The notes under the pieces are model-generated. The model did no database searches and had not been told where the DNA came from. It saw nothing but the letters and a program-made list of their open reading frames with translations. From CAIOZW01 sp049317725 (lineage in GTDB: Bacteria > Acidobacteriota > Blastocatellia > RBC074): 25,804 bases of DNA. The position numbers were made by a program, and so were the translations under genes. Positions within the stretch are counted from its first letter, which is position 1; each line of letters opens with the position of its first letter. Positions 1 to 9,268 of this stretch are shown here, piece by piece. The stretch spans positions 1 to 25,804 of the forward strand of contig JBMOHS010000037.1 in assembly GCA_049317725.1 (NCBI GenBank), given 5' to 3'.

Positions 1-40
1 CCCGGTGTGGCCCGGTGTGGCCCGGTGTGGCCCGGTGTGG
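1..40. repeat. Tandem repeat, four copies of a 10-mer
   Basis: Four perfect consecutive copies of CCCGGTGTGG open the window and then stop abruptly. Nothing similar recurs elsewhere in the window. It may be the edge of a longer microsatellite or an assembly artefact at a contig end, and the sequence alone cannot separate these. Confidence 0.85.
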
Positions 41-863
41 CGTCCACGATCCGATCCTGACCCACTATTTGACTGGCTGGAAGATGGGATGAGACGCCGC
101 GGCGAATGCCGCTACTGATGCTCGGTGAAGTAGCCGCTGCCCAGGGCGAAGGCACGCCGTTCAGCGAGGCCCGCGTCGCCGCGATCGGCCAGAAGACTCC
201 CCGGTCAATCCGGTGAGCGTTCGGCTGTGGCCAGTTGATCATCGACCGGGAATGCGGCTCGGTGAGATAACAGCAGGATCTGTTAGCGCGGTGTGGTCCC
301 ATTTGACCATTCTCGATTCGGACAGGGAAGGGAGCGAAACGATCGAGCGGTCCCATGCCTCTTCAGCCAGAGATCGCGGGTGCTCTCGTGCCATTGGAAG
401 CGCAGTCGATCGCCATTCGGTAGAGATGCGATTCCCCTTTGTCGCCATCTCTGACCGGCTTCCTGACGGGGAGCCGTGCAGACCAGACCAGGCTGGAACT
501 CATCTGCCGATGGTTCAGTCCATTTCGTTTTTGGCGGTGCGTCTCCTTGCGCAACGCCCACCGCAGAGAAGGGGGAAGACCCCATTTCCGGTTCTTCCTT
601 CTTTCTCTACCGGTGAACCAGTCTCACGGAAGGCAGGGAGCCGTTCGTTCTACGTTTGGTGCAGAGTAGCTAGGGGTGGCAGATGTATCAACCGTAGCCC
701 GACTCTCCCCGCTTTCCGTGAGTTCATCTTCCCACTGCCCTTTGAGAGCGGTCCGCTCTCCCCATCTCCTCAGCCAACGGGGTGTCCGGAGAGGGGGGCC
801 AGCCTTGCCGTGTCGAGCAAGATTGGCTCCCCTGCGACAAGCCACTTCCAGGACTCGTCCCGC
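41..863. other. Gene-poor stretch downstream of the histidine kinase
   Basis: I find no convincing gene here. A 36-codon open frame at 106-216 (plus; begins MPLLMLGEVAAAQGEG) has plausible amino-acid composition and could be the tail of a decayed gene, but I do not recognise it. A long plus-strand open frame starting at 213 runs on antisense through the kinase and has a low-complexity Arg/Ser/Pro-rich product, so I treat it as a shadow. The only clear structure is the hairpin at 792-833, listed separately. The stretch may be degraded intergenic DNA. Confidence 0.5.
792..833 (-). terminator. Long hairpin 31 bp after the kinase stop, possible terminator
   Basis: AGGGGGGCCA at 792-801 pairs with TGGCTCCCCT at 824-833 (one mismatch). 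Inside this, CTTGC at 804-808 pairs with GCAAG at 817-821 around an 8-nt loop, with a 2x2 internal loop between the stems. It lies just past the stop of the minus-strand kinase operon. No T-run follows on either strand, so it is not a textbook intrinsic terminator; a Rho-dependent end or an mRNA-stabilising 3' structure is equally possible. Confidence 0.4.
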
Positions 864-2506
<1,643 letters not shown>

Positions 2507-2507
<1 letters not shown>

Positions 2508-2929
2508 TACCACGCCTCGCCTACGCCGGTGATCTCATCGACCCGGATTCGAAGGACGATCGCCTCTCCCTCGACCTGCGTCATCTTCGACTCGACAGGG
2601 CTGAGATGCGGGAGATGGCGAAAGAGCGCCGCCAGGATCTGTTCCCGCTCAGCCGGATCCTCAACCTCCTCGGAGGTTCCGAAGGCAAGCACACTTCGCC
2701 AATGGTAGGCGTCGTGAATCTCATCGACCTGCAGACAAGCCTGGGGATTGGACCGCAGGGCCTCCACCTTCACCCCTGGGAGCGAGTGGAGATGGATTGA
2801 GGTGCCGTCAAAATAGAAGTGGACAGGGAACACGTACGGCCGCCCGTGCGCAATGCAGCCGAGCCTTCCCAAGTGCGATTGCGCGAGCAGCTGGGTGGCC
2901 TCGCTGGTGGTCAGACTCCCGAACTTCAT
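2507..2929 (-). CDS. Pyridoxamine 5'-phosphate oxidase-like split-barrel protein
   Basis: This 140-residue protein fits the small single-domain PNPOx-like FMN-binding split-barrel family. It opens with the family pattern of an N-terminal helix followed by LGRLGCIAHGRPYVFPVHFYF, then GTSIHLHS, a Lys/Glu segment after a turn, and the second barrel strand around VDEIHDAYHWRSVLAFG. Such proteins bind FMN, F420 or haem, and many lack oxidase activity; the ligand cannot be told from sequence. The start at 2929 overlaps the stop of the upstream stress protein by 4 bp (ATGA), which decides it against a longer in-frame extension. It sits between a universal stress protein and a sensor kinase, suggesting a redox- or flavin-linked part of the same response (inference). 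Confidence 0.85.
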
Positions 2930-3870
2930 GCGGCCGGCTCCGATCCGCCCCTCTTGATCCGAACAATCTGCACGGAAGTGGGGGCATGCCAGGCGACCGC
3001 TTGTGACACGGATCCCAGCAGAAAGCGTTCCCAGGCGCGATAGCCGTGCGAGCCGAGCAAGATCAGATCCGCCTTCCATTCCCGGGCTGCAGTCAGAATC
3101 GCCTCTTCGGCGTGGCCCACCATCACCTCCCGGGAGATGCCGATCGGGGAGGTCCGGGCCTCATTGCTGGCGGCAAGCGTCTGCTCCGCATCACGCAGAA
3201 CCTGCTCGGCCTGCTCCCGCCCTGCCTGCTCCGCCTGCTGATAGTAGTCATCCGGCAGCACCCACGTATCGATGGTCGGGGTTGTCGGCAAGTGGATCGC
3301 CGTCACCAGCCGGACCTCTGTCCCGGCTGGCCAAGGACGCTCGGCCACCTCTCGCACCGCCGCCCGACTGCAGGCAGAACCGTCGACGCCGACCAGCAAC
3401 CGGAGCCCGGGCTCACTTCGCGGCTGGCGCGGCCGAACGATCTCCACCGAGCAGGAGGCGTGGCTGGTGATGGCACGCGAGACCGATCCCAGCCACATCC
3501 GTTCGAATGGATTGTAGCCGTGCGTCCCGATCATGATCAGGTCAGCTCCCCACTTCGCCGCCTCATCGAGGAGCGCCTCTTTGGTGTTTCCCTTGACCCA
3601 TCGCCCCCGCACGGCAATCCCCGGGTCACCAATCGCCCGAAATTGGCTGAGCGCCTGCTCGACAGTCGCGGCCGCCTGATCTTCCAGCGCTTTCTCCCAT
3701 TCGACATAGTAGGCACCGGGCATTGGCAACGGCCCCGCCATTGCCGGAGAGGGCACCTCGGCGACGGAGAGGATCTCGATCTCACTCCGTTCTGGCCAAG
3801 GTAGTCGAGCCGCCTGCTCGACTACCTCTTGGCTACTCTTCGATCCGTCTACCGCAAGCAAAATCTTCAT
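2926..3870 (-). CDS. Tandem-domain universal stress protein (two UspA domains)
   Basis: This 314-residue protein is two UspA domains in series (about 1-147 and 157-306). Each starts with the beta-strand and Asp pattern (ILLAVDGS; LLVGVDGS). Each ends with the ATP-binding motif G-x-x-G-x9-G-S (GTHGYN...LGSVS near 115-131; GSHGYR...LGSVS near 273-289). The family binds ATP in the cytoplasm and acts under starvation, hypoxia or other stress. I chose ATG at 3870 because a strong AAGGGGAG Shine-Dalgarno lies just upstream; a longer in-frame extension to 3918 has no such support. It lies 81 bp after the response-regulator stop and overlaps the next gene by 4 bp, so it is probably co-transcribed with the kinase it precedes. 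Confidence 0.93.
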   Translation of the reverse strand: MKILLAVDGSKSSQEVVEQAARLPWPERSEIEILSVAEVPSPAMAGPLPMPGAYYVEWEKALEDQAAATVEQALSQFRAIGDPGIAVRGRWVKGNTKEALLDEAAKWGADLIMIGTHGYNPFERMWLGSVSRAITSHASCSVEIVRPRQPRSEPGLRLLVGVDGSACSRAAVREVAERPWPAGTEVRLVTAIHLPTTPTIDTWVLPDDYYQQAEQAGREQAEQVLRDAEQTLAASNEARTSPIGISREVMVGHAEEAILTAAREWKADLILLGSHGYRAWERFLLGSVSQAVAWHAPTSVQIVRIKRGGSEPAA

Positions 3871-3951
3871 CGCACTCTCCCCTTCTTTTGGCAGTCCAAT
3901 CTGCCGCCTCTCGCCCACCGATTGATCCCTGATTGGTCCTGATCTGGTTGA

Positions 3952-5394
3952 TTACGCATGACCCGACAGCTCTTCCAACTTTTTGAGGCGGTAACGCAAC
4001 TGATCCCGCGAAATTCCCAGCAGCTCTGCGGCACGGGTCTGGTTTCCTCCGCTCCGCTGTATGGCCTGCTCGACGAGCGACAGCTCAACCTCTTCGAGGT
4101 TGACCCCTTTCTCGGGCATCAGAAATGCTGGCCTCCCTCGTCCCGCTTCCGAACGGGACCCTGCCAAAGCCTCTTCCAGACCATTTCCTCCGGTGAGGGC
4201 TCGAAGGCTCTCTCCTCCCGCCATCAGATCGCGGGGGAGCCAAGTCGGAGTGACTTGGTCCGTATCTTCCAAAATCATGACCCGTTCAATCACGTTGCGC
4301 AATTCCCGCACATTTCCCGGCCAGCGATAATGGCGGAAGATCTCCTCGACCTCCGGCGTCAGCGCTTGGACCCGCTTCCGAAAACTGCGATTGAACGATT
4401 GAATGTAGTGTTTGGCCAAGTGGAGCACGTCATCCCCGCGCTCCCGCAGCGGAGGCAGGTCGATCTGAATCACCGATAACCGATAGTAGAGATCGACCCG
4501 AAACCGGTTCTGCTCGCTCTCTGACTTGAGATCCCGGTTCGAGGCCGCGACGACCCGCACATCGAGCGGGAGATCCCGCAGCCCTCCGACCCGTCGAAAA
4601 CTCCCCTCTTCCAGCACGCGCAAGAGCTTCGCTTGCAGGTTCAGCTCCAACTCCCCAATCTCATCGAGGAAGATCGTTCCGCCCTGGGCCTGCTCGAAGA
4701 GCCCCTCTTTTCTCGCCTTCGCATCCGTAAAGGCGCCTTTCTCGTGGCCAAACAGCTCGCTCTCGATGAGGGTTCCCGGAATGGCCGCCAGGTTGATTGC
4801 CACGAACGGGTTGTCCCCTCGATCCGATCCATAGTGAATGGCCTTGGCGATCAGGTCCTTGCCGGTCCCGCTCTCTCCTTGCAGCAGGACCGCCGAGGCC
4901 TCGCTGGCGGCAACCTTTCGCGCCAGCGAGAGCGTCTCCCGCATCGCGCGTGAATCTCCAATGATCTGATCGAATCCAAACTGGCGGGCCTGCTCGCTGC
5001 GGAGCGTCCGGACCTCCCTTCGCAAGGTTCCCACCTCGATCCCATTCCGGATCGTCACCTGCAACTCCCGCAGGTGGATCGGCTTGCTGATGAAATCATA
5101 GGCCCCGCCCCGCAAGGCCGAGAGCGTGTCGTCCACCATGACGTTTCCCGTCATCATGATGATGACCGATTGCGGCTGGCGACTCTTGTACTCCCGCAGC
5201 GCGTCGAGCCCCGATCCATCCGGGAGGTGGATGTCCTGCAGCACCACCAACGGATGCTCGCTCTCGAAGAACTCCAACGCCTTGGCGATCGTGCCCGCTT
5301 CGAGGTGCTCATAGCCCCACCCCTTGAGCGCTTCCCCCAGCGTATACCGGATCGCTGGTTCATCATCGACCACCAAGACTTTGTTCTTCGGCAT
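3952..5394 (-). CDS. Sigma54-dependent response regulator (NtrC family)
   Basis: NtrC-type transcription activator of 480 residues with all three expected domains. The receiver (1-120) has acidic residues 10-11, phospho-acceptor Asp54 (LQDIHLP), Thr82 and Lys104. The AAA+ domain (about 142-385) has Walker A GESGTGKD (173-180) and Walker B IFLDEI (241-246). The C-terminal Fis-type helix-turn-helix is GGNQTRAAELLGISRDQLRYRL-like (about 449-470). The sigma54-contact loop reads GAFTDA (220-225) rather than GAFTGA. ATG at 5394 starts the receiver directly; a TTG eight codons upstream (5418) is possible but has no better Shine-Dalgarno. It heads the minus-strand signalling block, and the hybrid kinase at 864-2507 is its likely partner (inference from proximity). 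Confidence 0.94.
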   Translation of the reverse strand: MPKNKVLVVDDEPAIRYTLGEALKGWGYEHLEAGTIAKALEFFESEHPLVVLQDIHLPDGSGLDALREYKSRQPQSVIIMMTGNVMVDDTLSALRGGAYDFISKPIHLRELQVTIRNGIEVGTLRREVRTLRSEQARQFGFDQIIGDSRAMRETLSLARKVAASEASAVLLQGESGTGKDLIAKAIHYGSDRGDNPFVAINLAAIPGTLIESELFGHEKGAFTDAKARKEGLFEQAQGGTIFLDEIGELELNLQAKLLRVLEEGSFRRVGGLRDLPLDVRVVAASNRDLKSESEQNRFRVDLYYRLSVIQIDLPPLRERGDDVLHLAKHYIQSFNRSFRKRVQALTPEVEEIFRHYRWPGNVRELRNVIERVMILEDTDQVTPTWLPRDLMAGGESLRALTGGNGLEEALAGSRSEAGRGRPAFLMPEKGVNLEEVELSLVEQAIQRSGGNQTRAAELLGISRDQLRYRLKKLEELSGHA

Positions 5395-5653
5395 AGCGGC
5401 GTTCCGATCTCTGTCCAATCTCTTCTCGAGATCTCATGTGCTGGTACGCTGGTGCGCGGGCATCTTCGGAATGACCCCCATCATACAATGGAATCACCCA
5501 ATCCGCACCCAAACGCTCCCAATTTTTCCTCTCCTTCTTTCCTCCCCGGTCCCCCTTGTTTGGGGGCCCGTAAAAAAAAGTTTTGTCGAAGCAAAAAAAT
5601 TGGGAACTTGCGTGGGAGGTCGGCGTGTAGGGGATGTGTGTGTAGTTTGTGAT

Positions 5654-5699
5654 GAGGTGATCAGCATGATCAGCATTTGTTGATCACCTCGCTTTTTTT
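5654..5699 (+). terminator. Orphan intrinsic terminator-like hairpin on the plus strand
   Basis: GAGGTGATCA (5654-5663) pairs perfectly with TGATCACCTC (5681-5690) around a 17-nt loop and is followed two bases later by seven T (5693-5699). The U-tail exists only on the plus strand. The flanking genes are both on the minus strand, so no annotated plus-strand gene feeds this terminator. It could end a small RNA or catch antisense transcription. The large loop makes it weaker than a compact terminator. Confidence 0.6.
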
Positions 5700-5832
5700 C
5701 TCCCCCCTCTCCAGCACACAATAATCTCTTCCCATTTCGATCGCCAACGTTGACTGATCACTCGGTCACGCGGATTTAATCTTCAATTTCAAGGTCGGAT
5801 CTCTGTTCCCTGGTTCGCTCCCTGGCAGAGGA

Positions 5833-5916
5833 TCTCACAGAGCCACAGAGATGCACGTCAGCGAGAATGGGAGGGCGGAAATGAGCCCTTCTACTCCCCT
5901 CTGTGGCCCTGTGAGA
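5833..5916. repeat. Long imperfect palindrome, REP-like
   Basis: TCTCACAGAGCCACAGAG (5833-5850) and CTCTGTGGCCCTGTGAGA (5899-5916) are inverted repeats of 18 bp with one mismatch. The 48-bp spacer itself contains GGGAG/CTCCC and GGGC/GCCC pairings, so the whole unit can fold into one arm. The ACAGAG/CTCTGTG wording resembles dispersed palindromic repeats I remember from many environmental genomes. Only one copy is in this window, so its dispersed nature cannot be shown here. Confidence 0.65.
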
Positions 5917-5970
5917 ACCAAAAAACGAACGAACATCTCGGTGAGCTGGGCGGGAAGGCGGAGGAAAGAA

Positions 5971-6016
5971 TGAGACCGACAAATGGGAGGGTGCATCTTC
6001 CCATTTGCCGGTCTCA
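5971..6016 (-). terminator. Likely terminator of the desaturase gene
   Basis: An 18-bp stem (one mismatch) joins 5971-5988 and 5999-6016 around a 10-nt loop, about 60 bp past the desaturase stop on the minus strand. Reading on the minus strand, the hairpin is followed by a moderately T-rich ATTCTTTCC. Its location and strength suggest transcription termination. Confidence 0.6.
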
Positions 6017-6075
6017 GGAGGCTCTTTTGGTTCTTCTGGCTGTGCCAGACAATTGAAGTGGAAGGAGCGGCTGGC

Positions 6076-7119
6076 TCAGGCAGTCACTTCAGTTGATTGG
6101 GGCGAGAGGGAACGGGCATCGTCGAACCCGACCATCCGACGGTTCTCTTCGTCCCACAATCGAAGTCGCGCGCAGCGGAGACTCTCCCGGATGCCGAACG
6201 TGGTCACCTTCTGGAAAAGTGGCGTCTGATCGTGACACTCCTCCAGTCGGTAGTTCGGGATCCGCGGGCTCAGATGATGAATGTGGTGAAATCCGATGTT
6301 GCCGGTGAACCACTGCAGGAGGCGCGGCAGCCTGTAGTATGAGCTTCCTTCGAGTGCCGATGGACTGTAGTCCCACTCTTCTGACGTACGCCAGTAGGTA
6401 TTCTCATACTGGTGCTGGACATAGAAGAGCCAGATGCCGGCCGCCCCGGCGATCAGGAAGACAGGTGCCCAGAGCAATAGCACCGTCTGCCATCCGATCA
6501 CCCACGACCAGCCAGCCAACTGCGCCAGGACCATCCCTGTGGTCAGGTGAACATTGAACTTCTCGCGCTTACCCGAGTGGGGCCCCACCACCCGCGACAT
6601 GATCCCAAAGATGAACGTCGGCCCGATGAGGAGCATGACTAAGGGTTGCCGGTAGATGGCATAGTAGAACCGCTGCCAACGGTTGAGCGCCAGATACTCG
6701 CGCACTGTCAGTGTCGTCACGTCTCCCACCCCACGTCGCGCCAGGTTGCCTGAGGTCGCATGATGGATGGCGTGCTCGTGTCGCCACTGATAATACGGAA
6801 TCAGACTCAGAAATCCGCAGAATGTTCCCACCAGATCGTTGGCCTTTTGGGAGGAGAAGAAGGACCCGTGCCCACAGTCGTGCTGAATGATGAACGTCCG
6901 GATGCTTAAGCCCGCCGCAACCAAGGTCAGCAGGATCGTCACACCAAAATGCCAGCTCAGGCTTCGATACATCAAGTAATAGGTCGCACCGAGCGGCAGG
7001 ATGGTGTTGACTACTTGCCAGACTGCCCTTCGGTTCTCTGCCCGTTGGTAGGGTTTGACCAGATCCTGCCACCGGGGGGGCGGTACGGTCGATTTCAAAA
7101 TATTTGCGTCGTATTTCAC
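6076..7119 (-). CDS. Membrane fatty acid desaturase
   Basis: Integral-membrane diiron desaturase of 347 residues that introduces a double bond into acyl chains of membrane lipids. All three histidine boxes are present: HDCGH (80-84), HEHAIHH (114-120) and HHIHH (278-282), plus an extra His in VQHQYEN near 236. Hydrophobic spans lie near 38-76, 98-110, 155-176 and 195-235. The length and box pattern fit the bacterial delta-12/omega-6-like group of PF00487, but regiospecificity cannot be read from sequence. The start is GTG at 7119, supported by AAGGGGAGAG a few bases upstream. It stands alone, with a terminator-like hairpin downstream and a 380-bp gene-free region upstream. The electron donor is not encoded nearby. 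Confidence 0.93.
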   Translation of the reverse strand: MKYDANILKSTVPPPRWQDLVKPYQRAENRRAVWQVVNTILPLGATYYLMYRSLSWHFGVTILLTLVAAGLSIRTFIIQHDCGHGSFFSSQKANDLVGTFCGFLSLIPYYQWRHEHAIHHATSGNLARRGVGDVTTLTVREYLALNRWQRFYYAIYRQPLVMLLIGPTFIFGIMSRVVGPHSGKREKFNVHLTTGMVLAQLAGWSWVIGWQTVLLLWAPVFLIAGAAGIWLFYVQHQYENTYWRTSEEWDYSPSALEGSSYYRLPRLLQWFTGNIGFHHIHHLSPRIPNYRLEECHDQTPLFQKVTTFGIRESLRCARLRLWDEENRRMVGFDDARSLSPQSTEVTA

Positions 7120-7336
7120 GGGTCTCTCCCCTTGTTCCGATATCTTCAGGCCACTCTTCCGGCCCCATCTTCCTCTGGTTTCCTTCGCTCTCCCCTGCCG
7201 GGTCTTCAGGATTGTTGGGAACCCTGACCCTCCCGTTTCTCAGTTGACCAGCTTGTCGGGAGAGCACTCAAGTCACCATCCTCATCGTAGTTTGCTTGCC
7301 GGATCCCGACAATTCCCAAAAGGAACTCGCGAGGGG

Positions 7337-7353
7337 TATTACGAAACTATTAC
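7337..7353. promoter_or_regulatory. 11-bp-period direct repeat, possible response-regulator box
   Basis: TATTAC at 7337-7342 is repeated at 7348-7353, separated by GAAAC. Direct repeats with an 11-bp period are the usual layout of OmpR/PhoB-family binding sites. It is about 218 bp upstream of the desaturase start. The assignment is inference from spacing only. Confidence 0.25.
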
Positions 7354-7469
7354 AAAGGAAAGAGTTGTGTGAAATGGATTCATCACGAGGATGATAGGGA
7401 GCATCTCTTGCCCGTGCAGCGGCGTACTGAGAGGGCATCTACTCCTTTGCCGCAGGTTCAGGGAGAAGG

Positions 7470-7492
7470 GGGAGGAGGTGTGCCCTCCTCCC
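7470..7492 (-). terminator. Hairpin just after the symporter stop
   Basis: A 9-bp perfect stem joins GGGAGGAGG (7470-7478) and CCTCCTCCC (7484-7492) with a 5-nt loop, immediately past the minus-strand symporter stop. The minus-strand sequence that follows is C/T-rich (CCCTTCTCCC) rather than a clean U-tail, so terminator function is probable but not certain. Confidence 0.5.
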
Positions 7493-7495
7493 TGC

Positions 7496-9268
7496 CTAGC
7501 CGCTGAAGTAGACATAGGCCACCAGGATCAGGATCAAGACGAGGGCCGACGTGATCAGGTCGAGCCGATTCCAGCTGGCCCGGGTCAGTTGGCGGTCCTC
7601 CAACGACTTGGTCGCAAAGGTCAAACCTTTGATCGAGGCCTCATCGGGTGGCGCGGTCAGGTAGCTGACACCAATCATGACGGTGACGCTCACCAGGAAG
7701 ATCAGCAGGCTGTAGTACTGAAAATAGATATTGTTGACAATCCAGAAGAAGGAGCCTTCGGGATATCCCCCCTCGTAGCCGCTCAATCCCAAGCTGACCG
7801 GGGTGTCGACGACCAGACGGAAGAGACCCAGCAGAAAGCCGACGACGAGTGCGGCAAGGCACCCCTTGGCGTTGAGCCGCTTCATGAAGACACCGAAGAA
7901 GAAGACGACGAAAATGGGGGGGGCCAGATAGCCCTGCACTCCCTGCAAGTAGTCATAAAGGCCGCGGGAGCCGCGGATCACCGGGATCCAGGCGAGACCG
8001 ATCAAGACCATGACCACGGTCGCCGCACGCCCAATCCAGACGAGACGATGCTGGCTCGCACCCGGTCGGATCTTCTGATAGAGATCCATGGTGAAGAGGG
8101 TCGAGCTGGCATTGAAGGCCCCAGCCAGCGAACTCATCAGCGCCGCGAGCAGACCGGCCACGACCAAGCCCCGCACTCCCGACGGGAGAACGTGCTGGAT
8201 CATCAGGGGAAAGGCCGCCTGCGCCTGGCTCGGGATCACCTTACCGGCCTCATCGACAAGCGTCGAGAGCTCCCCAACACGACCACTCTTGGCCAGCGCG
8301 AGGCAGATCATTCCCGGAATGATGAAGATGAAGACCGGAAGCAGCTTGAGAAAGGCCGCGAAGATCGTTCCACGGCGGGCTTCCCGCTCATTGGGCGCTC
8401 CGAGAGCCCGCTGGACGATGTACTGATCGGTACACCAGTACCAGAGCCCGACGATCGGTGCGCAGAAGAGCATGCCGACCCACGGATAATCGCCATTGAA
8501 GTACCAGGCAATGCGGGCCGACTCCCGAACTGGAGCCCAGGTCCCTTCCATCCCTTCCGGGATGATGGGTTTCCAGAGATTGAACATCTCCGGTCCGAGG
8601 ATTGCACGCAGCTCCTCCCAGCCACCCAATCGATTCAATCCGAACCAAGTGATGAGAATGGACCCGAGGATGAGCACGAGCGTCTGCGCCGTCTCCGTGT
8701 AGGCGACGGCTCGCATTCCCCCGAGGATGGTGTAGAGTCCGGTGATCAAAATGACCGCGACCGAACCGATCCAGAAACTGTCGAGCGTCCAACCGCCGAG
8801 GGTCAGACTCATCTCGGGCAGCAAGGTTCCAAAGACGACTCCCCCAGCAAAGATGCCTACCGCCATCTTCGTCAAGACGTAGGCGACGAGCGAGATGATT
8901 GAGAGGACCCAGCGTGCTGTCGGGGAGAACCGCCTCTCGAGAAACTCCGGCATGGTGAAGACGCGTGAGCGGACATAGAACGGGATCAGGACCCAGCCGA
9001 GGACCAAGAGGCACCAGGCGTGCAACTCATAGTGGGCCAGTGCCACGCCGCTGGTTGCTCCCGATCCAGCAAGTCCGACGACGTGTTCCGAGCCGATGTT
9101 CGAGGCGAAGATCGATGCGCCAACAACAAACCAACCAAGATTACGCCCCGCCAGGAAGTAGTCGTCCGCCGTGTCCCGCCCCTTGCGGATGACCCATCCA
9201 GCCAGCCCCAGTAAGATGGCAAAGTACGAGGCAATCGCGATCCAATCGAGCGTGTCGAGTGTCGTCAT
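7496..9268 (-). CDS. Sodium:solute symporter (SSS family), sulfatase-linked
   Basis: Inner-membrane Na+-coupled symporter of 590 residues in the SSS/SGLT family (PF00474). Hydrophobic segments run through the whole length. The N-terminal signature DDYFLAGRNLGWF near 35-47, the SNIGSEHVVGLAGSGA segment of TM2, WCTDQYIVQRAL in the middle and the AALMSSLAGAFNASSTLFTMD segment are typical of sugar-type SSS members. The ATG at 9268 overlaps the sulfatase stop by 4 bp (ATGA), so the two are translationally coupled. Coupling to a periplasmic sulfatase suggests uptake of the desulfated product, probably a sugar or related polyol (inference); the substrate cannot be read from sequence. Confidence 0.93.
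   Translation of the reverse strand: MTTLDTLDWIAIASYFAILLGLAGWVIRKGRDTADDYFLAGRNLGWFVVGASIFASNIGSEHVVGLAGSGATSGVALAHYELHAWCLLVLGWVLIPFYVRSRVFTMPEFLERRFSPTARWVLSIISLVAYVLTKMAVGIFAGGVVFGTLLPEMSLTLGGWTLDSFWIGSVAVILITGLYTILGGMRAVAYTETAQTLVLILGSILITWFGLNRLGGWEELRAILGPEMFNLWKPIIPEGMEGTWAPVRESARIAWYFNGDYPWVGMLFCAPIVGLWYWCTDQYIVQRALGAPNEREARRGTIFAAFLKLLPVFIFIIPGMICLALAKSGRVGELSTLVDEAGKVIPSQAQAAFPLMIQHVLPSGVRGLVVAGLLAALMSSLAGAFNASSTLFTMDLYQKIRPGASQHRLVWIGRAATVVMVLIGLAWIPVIRGSRGLYDYLQGVQGYLAPPIFVVFFFGVFMKRLNAKGCLAALVVGFLLGLFRLVVDTPVSLGLSGYEGGYPEGSFFWIVNNIYFQYYSLLIFLVSVTVMIGVSYLTAPPDEASIKGLTFATKSLEDRQLTRASWNRLDLITSALVLILILVAYVYFSG

Larger units (their letters stand above)
5395..6075. other. Structured gene-free stretch upstream of the regulator operon
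   Basis: No coding frame here is convincing. It holds an A/T-rich patch (about 5570-5600), a plus-oriented terminator-like hairpin (5654-5699), four TGATCA palindromes (5658, 5667, 5681, 5755), a long inverted repeat (5833-5916) and a hairpin behind the desaturase gene (5971-6016). A TATGAT hexamer on the minus strand (5480-5485) could be a -10 box for the regulator operon, but I see no good -35 at 16-18 bp. I found no clear sigma54 GG-N10-GC site. Confidence 0.6.
7120..7495. other. Gene-free stretch between desaturase and symporter
   Basis: I see no gene here. It includes the desaturase Shine-Dalgarno, a direct repeat TATTAC-N5-TATTAC with an 11-bp period (7337-7353), and the hairpin at 7470-7492 behind the symporter. 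A promoter for the desaturase should lie here on the minus strand, but I could not settle on a -35/-10 pair. Confidence 0.5.

Noticed and set aside
5550..5580. CCCCC-TTGTTT-GGGGG hairpin next to an A-run, as a possible terminator
   Set aside because: The run of A follows on the plus strand and the T-run precedes the hairpin on the minus strand, so polarity is wrong for an intrinsic terminator on either strand.
5494..5721. Short 75-codon minus-strand frame in the gene-free region upstream of the regulator
   Set aside because: Low-complexity product with no ribosome site, overlapping the terminator-like hairpin and A/T-rich patch.
7391..8902. A 503-codon plus-strand open frame opposite the first symporter
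   Set aside because: Its product is low-complexity, rich in Asp/Gln/Glu/Arg, and lies entirely antisense to a clear SSS transporter; it is a GC-rich codon shadow.
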